Source: Flavobacteriales bacterium (GTDB taxonomy: Bacteria > Bacteroidota > Bacteroidia > Flavobacteriales_D > Sanyastnellaceae). From it: a stretch of DNA of 64,000 nt. The stretch is from positions 1 to 64,000 of the forward strand of contig CANFLZ010000008.1 of NCBI GenBank assembly GCA_947448135.1. Direction: 5' to 3'. Below the pieces are notes generated by a model. That model searched no databases and was not told the DNA's origin. It saw only the letters and a list, made by a program, of their open reading frames with translations. Shown piece after piece: positions 59,892 to 64,000 of the stretch (position 1 is its first letter; every line of letters starts with the position of its first letter). A program made the position numbers and the translations under genes.

Positions 59892-60280
59892 TGCGAATTG
59901 ATAAATTTCTTTGGTGTGTAAGACTCTATAAAACGCGCTCTCTAGCGACGGAAGAGGTCAAATTGGGAAAAATCACAGCGAAAGGTGAAACATTAAAGCC
60001 CTCAAAGGAATTAAAGGTTTCAGAAGAATTTGAGATTAGAAGAGGTCCTGTTGTTTTTTCATACAAAGTTTTGGCATTTCCCAAGGCCCGTCAAGGCGCG
60101 AAATTGGTGAGCGAATATTTGCAAGATATTACAACAGAGGAGGAACGGAAAAAGTGGTTGCTCCTTCAAGATCAACTCAGACTGACACGGGAGAGAGGAA
60201 CAGGTCGACCCACCAAAAAAGATCGACGTGAGATGGATGCTTTTCTCGACATATTTCAAGAATTGAATGATGAAGAATGA
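59891..60280 (+). CDS. hslR: S4-domain heat-shock protein 15 (Hsp15)
   Basis: A 129-residue RNA-binding protein that rescues stalled 50S subunits carrying nascent peptidyl-tRNA. The S4 domain begins at once: RIDKFLWCVRLYKTRSLATE, with KLGKITAKGETLKPSKELKV and VFSYKVLAFPKARQGAKLVS following, as in Hsp15. The basic C-terminus (RGTGRPTKKDRREMDAFLDI) is also typical. Its ATG overlaps the stop of the TonB-dependent receptor by one base and its stop overlaps the Crp/Fnr gene by 4 bp, so a three-gene coupled unit is formed from unrelated functions. Confidence 0.93.
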   Translation: MRIDKFLWCVRLYKTRSLATEEVKLGKITAKGETLKPSKELKVSEEFEIRRGPVVFSYKVLAFPKARQGAKLVSEYLQDITTEEERKKWLLLQDQLRLTRERGTGRPTKKDRREMDAFLDIFQELNDEE

Positions 60281-60876
60281 AAGAAAATGATTTATTAATT
60301 CAGACAATCCGTCAAAGGGTGTCCTTATCCAACGATGAGGCACAAATTCTCTGTCCTTTTTTTCGTCGGAAGAGTTTAAACAAAAAAGAAAAGCTTTTTC
60401 CCAATGGTGCTGTAGCTCATGATGTGGCCTTTGTTCTGGATGGAGTTCTGCGTGTATGGGCCTACGATGCTGAAGGTCATGAAAGAACGCTACAGTTTGC
60501 ACCAACGGATTGGTGGATTACAGATTTGGCCAGTTTTATCAAGCAAACGCCATCGGACTGGCATGTGGAAGCGATGGAAAACACGGAGGTTCTGTTGATT
60601 TCTCGAGAGGATCAGTTAAAGTTATTTGAAATTCTACCTCAGTTGCAGACCTATTTCAGGGTCATTACAGAAAACGCCCTGGTGGCTTATCAGCAAAGAT
60701 TGCAAGAGGCCATGGGCGCTCCAGCTTTAGAGCGATACAAAGCTTTCTGCTTAAAATATCCAACTTTGGTCGATCGAATTCCTCAAAAGTACATCGCTTC
60801 ATATATCGGAGTTTCTCCAGAATTCCTGTCCAAGATGAAAAGTGAAATTTTACGGGCTGGTAAGAAATTGATATAA
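60277..60876 (+). CDS. Crp/Fnr-family transcriptional regulator
   Basis: A 199-residue regulator with an N-terminal cyclic-nucleotide-binding fold (FFRRKSLNKKEKLFPNGAVA, VAFVLDGVLRVWAYDAEGHE, LQFAPTDWWITDLASFI) and a C-terminal winged helix. Only the recognition part VDRIPQKYIASYIGVSPEFL is well conserved. There is no Cys cluster of Fnr type and the residues that bind cAMP in Crp are not all present, so the effector is unknown; many Bacteroidota members of this subgroup act without one. It is coupled to hslR by a 4-bp overlap and lies 92 bp upstream of yceI. That gap holds two CAAATTTG palindromes that might be its operator. Confidence 0.85.
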   Translation: MKENDLLIQTIRQRVSLSNDEAQILCPFFRRKSLNKKEKLFPNGAVAHDVAFVLDGVLRVWAYDAEGHERTLQFAPTDWWITDLASFIKQTPSDWHVEAMENTEVLLISREDQLKLFEILPQLQTYFRVITENALVAYQQRLQEAMGAPALERYKAFCLKYPTLVDRIPQKYIASYIGVSPEFLSKMKSEILRAGKKLI

Positions 60877-60917
60877 TTTCTTAAACCAGATTAAGTGAAT
60901 GGATGCGAATCCACATT

Positions 60918-60954
60918 CAAATTTGCACCATCAAAAAAGCAAATTTGTTTTGCT
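60918..60954 (+). promoter_or_regulatory. Two CAAATTTG palindromes and a hairpin upstream of yceI
   Basis: The perfect 8-bp palindrome CAAATTTG occurs at 60918-60925 and 60940-60947, 22 bp apart (two helical turns). The second is the left part of a hairpin AGCAAA (60938-60943) with TTTGCT (60949-60954). A regulator dimer pair or a leader structure is possible. Confidence 0.42.
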
Positions 60955-60968
60955 GAAAAAAAAATAAA

Positions 60969-61499
60969 ATGAAAAAAAATTGGAACTTGGATTTGACACA
61001 CAGCGAAGTGTCTTTTAAAATCCGTCACATGATGATCTCAAATGTATCAGGAACTTTCAGCGAATCATCAGCAACGATGAGTGCCGCTAATGATGATTTT
61101 TCTGATGCTGAAATTAGTTTTTCTGCCAAAGTTAACAGCATCAATACCGCCAACGAACAACGTGACGAGCATTTGAAATCTGCAGACTTTTTTGATGCAG
61201 CTCAATTCCCAAACATCACTTTCAAATCAACTCAAATTGAAAAGAAAGATGCTGAGAACTTCACGTTGCATGGTGATTTAACTATAAAAGGAATTACTCG
61301 CCCTGTAGCTTTGGCTGTGGAGTACACAGGAACTGTTGTTGATCCATATGGACAAACGAAAGCTGGTTTTGAAATGTCTGGAAAAATCAGCCGAAATGAA
61401 TTCGGTTTGACTTGGAGTGCCGTTACAGAAGCCGGTGGAGTTGTTGTAGGTGATGACGTGAAGTTGCATTTCTCCATCCAAATGGTGGCAGCGGCATAA
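60969..61499 (+). CDS. YceI-family lipid-binding-fold protein
   Basis: A 176-residue YceI/lipocalin-like protein. Hallmarks are WNLDLTHSEVSFKIRHMMIS (residues 4-23), SADFFDAAQFPNITFKSTQI, and HGDLTIKGITRPVALAVEYT, the central strand pair. Proteobacterial YceI has a signal peptide; this one starts directly with MKKNWNLDLT and therefore is predicted to be cytosolic. The fold binds long isoprenoids, but the ligand here is unknown. The homopolymeric A runs around the start (AAAAAAAAATAAAATG) are of note. A terminator follows at 61524. Confidence 0.9.
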   Translation: MKKNWNLDLTHSEVSFKIRHMMISNVSGTFSESSATMSAANDDFSDAEISFSAKVNSINTANEQRDEHLKSADFFDAAQFPNITFKSTQIEKKDAENFTLHGDLTIKGITRPVALAVEYTGTVVDPYGQTKAGFEMSGKISRNEFGLTWSAVTEAGGVVVGDDVKLHFSIQMVAAA

Positions 61500-61523
61500 T
61501 ATCCAACTGTCGTACAAGATAAC

Positions 61524-61551
61524 AAAGGGATCTAAATAGATCCCTTTTTTT
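61524..61551 (+). terminator. Intrinsic terminator after yceI
   Basis: AAAGGGATCT (61524-61533) and AGATCCCTTT (61538-61547) form a perfect 10-bp stem with loop AAAT and a T run through 61551. Confidence 0.9.
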
Positions 61552-61569
61552 ATTTTCCAAATTTATACT

Positions 61570-61584
61570 CCTATAATTTATAGG
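61570..61584. promoter_or_regulatory. 15-bp palindrome CCTATAATTTATAGG
   Basis: Perfect palindrome around a single central base between the yceI terminator and the DUF2851 gene (start 61619). It could be an operator or a structured leader. Nothing else is recognised here. Confidence 0.4.
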
Positions 61585-61618
61585 AATGTTATGCCGATAA
61601 TTTGTTGGAAATTGGGAC

Positions 61619-62617
61619 ATGAATCTAAAATCGGAGTTGACATTTCAATTGTTTTTTTGGAATGAAATGATGGGGCAGAAGTGGTATACCTTGTCTGGGG
61701 ATACCATTGAATTTCAAAGTTTGGGAGAATGGAATTTTCATGATGGTCCAGATTTTATTGGCGCTGGAGGCACAATCAATGGCGCACAATGGCACGGTGA
61801 TGTAGAAATTCATACTGTAGCCAGTGATTGGTATTTGCACCAACACCACAAGGACAGAGCATACGATCATGTGAAGATTCACGTGGTTTACGATTTTGGT
61901 AATTTGAATAAATTTCCGGAATTGCCTACCATAGTTTTAAAAGATCAATGGAAGCCCAATCCAATTCTTTGGCAACGCAAAGCGATGGATGAAAAGATTT
62001 TTGATTTGTCAGCCAAAGAAAAAAGATGGGGGGCATGGTGCCATAGATATGAATATTTCAATGCACAAATGATTGCCGTTTCAAGGTCAATGGGTAGGCA
62101 TGTGCAAGGGGATGCTCTGGAGCTTTGGGCCCAGCAAATTCCCTGGTCGCAATTACCAATGGATTGGTCTCCAGTACAAATACACGCTTTGTTTTTTCTG
62201 GTTGCAGGACATTTGGATGGGATCACAAAATCAGACCCATTTATTCATTTATTATTATCGCAGCAAGAAGTTTTTCTTTGGGCCAACTTGCACCATCGTT
62301 CACCCATCAATTGGCGGAAAAGAGTGAGCCTCTATTCGAGAAGTCATCTGAAAATCGCTCAAATCGCTCAATTGTATCTCATTATCAGAGAAAACAAATC
62401 GGAACATTGGTGGAGTCCAACTTTTTTTTCAAGGGCTTTGGAATTTCTAAATGTTCCGGAATATTGGCGCTGGCATTATCAGCTGGGGCAGTTGATGCAA
62501 AAACCGGCATCGATTGAATTGTCAGAACAGGCCATAGAAACCATTGTTTTTAATCTATCTGCTTTCATGTTCGACCAAAATGTGCCATATTTGAAAAAAA
62601 ACACAACTGATGATTAG
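61619..62617 (+). CDS. DUF2851-family protein
   Basis: A 332-residue conserved protein almost confined to Bacteroidota. Recognised by ELTFQLFFWNEMMGQKWYTL, then EWNFHDGPDFIGAGGTINGA near residue 40 and WHGDVEIHTVASDWYLHQHH near 60, which carry conserved Asp/Glu/His residues (D-G-P-D-F, G-D-V-E-I-H) and look like a catalytic metal cluster, possibly nuclease-like (PD-(D/E)xK-type D..ExK spacing is suggestive but not clear). No signal peptide; cytosolic. The C-terminal half is helical. Function unknown. It overlaps the PspC-like gene by 8 bp. Confidence 0.85.
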   Translation: MNLKSELTFQLFFWNEMMGQKWYTLSGDTIEFQSLGEWNFHDGPDFIGAGGTINGAQWHGDVEIHTVASDWYLHQHHKDRAYDHVKIHVVYDFGNLNKFPELPTIVLKDQWKPNPILWQRKAMDEKIFDLSAKEKRWGAWCHRYEYFNAQMIAVSRSMGRHVQGDALELWAQQIPWSQLPMDWSPVQIHALFFLVAGHLDGITKSDPFIHLLLSQQEVFLWANLHHRSPINWRKRVSLYSRSHLKIAQIAQLYLIIRENKSEHWWSPTFFSRALEFLNVPEYWRWHYQLGQLMQKPASIELSEQAIETIVFNLSAFMFDQNVPYLKKNTTDD

Positions 62618-62837
62618 AGCCATTTCCGCATATTTTGAAAAAAAGGCCTATGGTGTTTGTAGTGCTATTGCAGATCGCATGGGACTAAGGGCCAAAAATG
62701 TACGGTTGAGTTTTATTTATTTGAGTTTCCTCACAGTCGGTTCACCAATAGGCGTGTATTTGATTTTACTTTTTTGGAGAAGAAATCGACATGTGTTCAA
62801 GCCATGGCTCTGGGGACAAAGAAACATGGATCATTAA
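62610..62837 (+). CDS. PspC-domain small membrane protein
   Basis: A 75-residue protein with the PspC motif: an amphipathic start (AISAYFEKKAYGVCSAIADR), the segment MGLRAKNVRLSFIYLSFLTV and one membrane helix (SPIGVYLILLFWRRNR). PspC-like proteins tie envelope stress to the cytoplasm or act as small membrane anchors. It overlaps the DUF2851 gene by 8 bp and has no PspA or PspB next to it. The stop lies 59 bp before the tRNA gene. Confidence 0.8.
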   Translation: MIRAISAYFEKKAYGVCSAIADRMGLRAKNVRLSFIYLSFLTVGSPIGVYLILLFWRRNRHVFKPWLWGQRNMDH

Positions 62838-62876
62838 TTCATATTGGAATTGTAGGGTGGCAATGAGGTTATCGTT

Positions 62877-62884
62877 TATATTTG
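62877..62884 (+). promoter_or_regulatory. -7 element TATATTTG of the tRNA-Ser gene
   Basis: Perfect TAnnTTTG with TTG 24 nt upstream; the mature tRNA starts 12 nt downstream, allowing a short 5' leader for RNase P. Confidence 0.62.
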
Positions 62885-62896
62885 CCGCTCTCAAAT

Positions 62897-62987
62897 GGAG
62901 ACGTGTCCGAGTGGTTGAAGGAGCACGCCTGGAAAGTGTGTATACGTCAAAAGCGTATCGAGAGTTCGAATCTCTCCGTCTCCGCCA
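62897..62987 (+). tRNA. tRNA-Ser(GGA)
   Basis: A 91-nt class II tRNA. The acceptor stem GGAGACG pairs with CGTCTCC (62977-62983); the discriminator is G62984 and CCA is encoded (62985-62987). The anticodon loop CTGGAAA holds GGA at 62931-62933, reading UCC and UCU. The T arm has GAGAGTTCGAATCTCTC, and the long variable arm contains the TATACG/CGTATC stem, as required for tRNA-Ser. It is a lone tRNA with its own promoter and terminator. Confidence 0.97.
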
Positions 62988-62996
62988 AAAAATCAA

Positions 62997-63019
62997 ATGC
63001 CCCAAAGGGGCATTTTTTT
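62997..63019 (+). terminator. Intrinsic terminator of the tRNA-Ser gene
   Basis: ATGCCCC (62997-63003) and GGGGCAT (63007-63013), loop AAA, followed by T residues to 63019. Confidence 0.9.
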
Positions 63020-63091
63020 ATGAATAAAGTTACAATATGCAGCCTGTTTAAAAACTATTCGACTCCCGGGATAAAAAATTAAAGTTGTTTC

Positions 63092-63099
63092 TAATTTTG
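63092..63099 (+). promoter_or_regulatory. -7 element TAATTTTG, 5 nt before the next start codon
   Basis: Perfect TAnnTTTG, separated by TAGGA from the ATG at 63105. It could give a near-leaderless transcript; alternatively AGGA is a very close ribosome-binding site. Confidence 0.48.
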
Positions 63100-63104
63100 T
63101 AGGA

Positions 63105-63908
63105 ATGTCGATTGTTACTTTCACAACGGATTACGGACCTCGCGATTACCATGTCGCCATGGCTAAGGCTCAATTGCTCAATTGGGCACCGTCAGCGATG
63201 TTGGTCGACATATCTCATTCAGTAGAGCATTTTGACTTAATCGAAACAGCTTATTTGATCCGCTCTTCATGGCCCTCCTTTCCGATGGGAACGACCCATG
63301 TTTTGGGAGTTAGTTCTCAACTCAGGAGAATGCCGCTTATTGCTGTAAAAGACAATCAGTATTTTGTGGCGGCGGACAATGGCGTTTTGGCCATGATTTT
63401 CGATCAATATCCAGACGAATTGTATGAGGTGGATTTGCCGATTTTGGATTCGGATACCATGTTTCCATTGGGTAATATTTTCATGCAGGTAGCAGCGCAC
63501 TTGTCCAGAGGGGGCAGTCCACAGATGATTGCGAAGCGCACAGATCAATGGGAAAATCGAATTTTTCCGAAGGCATACCTCAGTGGTGGCGGCATACAAT
63601 GTCAGGTTATCCATATTGATGATTATGGAAACATGGTGCTCAACTTCACCAAGGAAATGTTCAAGGATTACATCGGGAATAGAAATTTTGTTATCCATGC
63701 ACGGTCCATTCAGAAGTCTGGATTGAGAACTATTTACAATACCATGCACCCAGAAGAGTTGGGGGATGGAATTCCATTTGCATATTGGGGAGTGAATGGC
63801 TATTTGGTCATCGCCATGAAGAACGCAACTTTGCTCAATGGTGGTGGTGCAGCGCGATTGTTGGGTTATCCGAAAATGTCCAATTTATTTATACAGTTCA
63901 ATGATTAA
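63105..63908 (+). CDS. SAM hydroxide adenosyltransferase-like protein (DUF62 family)
   Basis: A 267-residue member of the SAM-dependent halogenase/hydroxide adenosyltransferase family, which splits S-adenosylmethionine with hydroxide into adenosine and methionine. The start VTFTTDYGPRDYHVAMAKAQ carries the T-D-Y-G-x-x-D motif, followed by LVDISHSVEHFDLIETAYLI, VGDNGVL-like AADNGVLAMIFDQ and HIDDYGNMVLNFTKEMF. The fluorinase-specific loop is not evident, so plain hydrolysis is more likely. Cytosolic. It overlaps the next gene by 8 bp. Regulation by the -7 element 5 nt upstream is possible. Confidence 0.88.
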   Translation: MSIVTFTTDYGPRDYHVAMAKAQLLNWAPSAMLVDISHSVEHFDLIETAYLIRSSWPSFPMGTTHVLGVSSQLRRMPLIAVKDNQYFVAADNGVLAMIFDQYPDELYEVDLPILDSDTMFPLGNIFMQVAAHLSRGGSPQMIAKRTDQWENRIFPKAYLSGGGIQCQVIHIDDYGNMVLNFTKEMFKDYIGNRNFVIHARSIQKSGLRTIYNTMHPEELGDGIPFAYWGVNGYLVIAMKNATLLNGGGAARLLGYPKMSNLFIQFND

Positions 63909-64000
63909 GCGAGTTGTCCGCATGACTTTTGCGCCCGAAAATTGTGAGAAGTTTGAACAACTTTTCATGGCTTATCGTGAGAAGATTCGCGCCACGGAAG
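63901..64000 (+). CDS. N-terminal fragment, antibiotic-biosynthesis-monooxygenase-like domain
   Basis: The gene starts at 63901 within the 3' end of its neighbour (8-bp overlap, ATGATTAA) and runs off the window after 33 codons. The start IKRVVRMTFAPENCEKFEQL followed by FMAYREKIRATE resembles the N-terminal strand-helix of the small ferredoxin-like ABM domain proteins found in Bacteroidota. The fragment is too short for certainty, and the catalytic residues, if any, are outside. Confidence 0.5.
   Translation, partial: MIKRVVRMTFAPENCEKFEQLFMAYREKIRATE

Noticed and set aside
63267..63749. 160-residue open frame on the minus strand
   Set aside because: Antisense to the SAM hydroxide adenosyltransferase-like gene, whose family motifs continue through the region.

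Overview
The window is chromosomal DNA of a Bacteroidota member, probably of the Flavobacteriales type. The evidence is a type A sorting domain of the type IX secretion system on a metallopeptidase, an S46 dipeptidyl-peptidase, CcsA/CcmF-type haem handling with a Cys-type CcmE, TonB-dependent receptors, very few Shine-Dalgarno sequences and many copies of the Bacteroidota -7 promoter element TAnnTTTG. The DNA is moderately AT-rich and gene-dense. No insertion sequence, prophage, CRISPR array or rRNA was seen, and no stretch over 300 bases lacks a gene.

Layout. 1-4.7 kb: tail of a UVR-motif protein, a 60-residue coiled-coil gene, a secreted zinc metallopeptidase and, facing it, a GH29 alpha-L-fucosidase. 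4.7-9.8 kb (minus strand): an MMPL/RND transporter, two tiny lipoproteins, rfbA, a polyprenyl diphosphate synthase and a small unknown gene. 10-11.9 kb: gdhA with a strong terminator, and a VOC protein. 11.9-19 kb (minus): a tight nucleotide-sugar operon ugd - UDP-glucuronate decarboxylase - wbpD-like - tviB-like - TonB-dependent receptor - rfbB. 19-26.7 kb: ABC exporter, Ppx/GppA phosphatase and tamB, meeting tail to tail a 1491-residue periplasmic protein of unknown function (26.7-31.2 kb, minus). 31.3-35.4 kb: thiolase, membrane-anchored CapD/WbpM-like dehydratase, unknown, YigZ. 35.3-39.1 kb (minus): Nudix hydrolase, ECF sigma factor, anti-sigma-like protein, PDZ protein. 39.1-40.8 kb: aat, smpB, SRPBCC protein. 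40.9-45.5 kb: subtilase, beta-barrel candidate, DPP11-type peptidase. 45.6-48.1 kb: sulfur module (TauE/SafE, metallo-beta-lactamase/rhodanese fusion, rhodanese). 48.2-52 kb: MORN-like protein, peroxiredoxin and a divergent OxyR. 51.9-57.4 kb (minus): ccmBCDEF. 57.5-64 kb: TonB-dependent receptor, Hsp15, Crp/Fnr regulator, YceI, DUF2851, PspC-like protein, tRNA-Ser(GGA), SAM hydroxide adenosyltransferase-like protein and the start of a monooxygenase-like gene.

How the genes work together. Surface polysaccharide precursors (dTDP-sugar, UDP-GlcA/UDP-Xyl, UDP-HexNAcA, 4-keto-6-deoxy sugars) dominate the left half. Envelope assembly (TamB and the giant neighbour), peptide scavenging, sulfur and peroxide defence and cytochrome c maturation fill the right half.

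The strongest non-gene signals are architectural. Six genes carry a perfect TAnnTTTG exactly 4 nt before the start codon, which predicts leaderless transcripts. Six of seven convergent gene pairs meet with 7 bp or less between stop codons, and three of these have interlocked stop codons (TTAA or TTAG). I did not find a convincing wholly new defence or mobile system. The least explained genes are the 1491-residue protein, the paired basic lipoproteins, the anti-sigma-like protein with a TonB-C-like tail, and the 60-residue coiled-coil gene.
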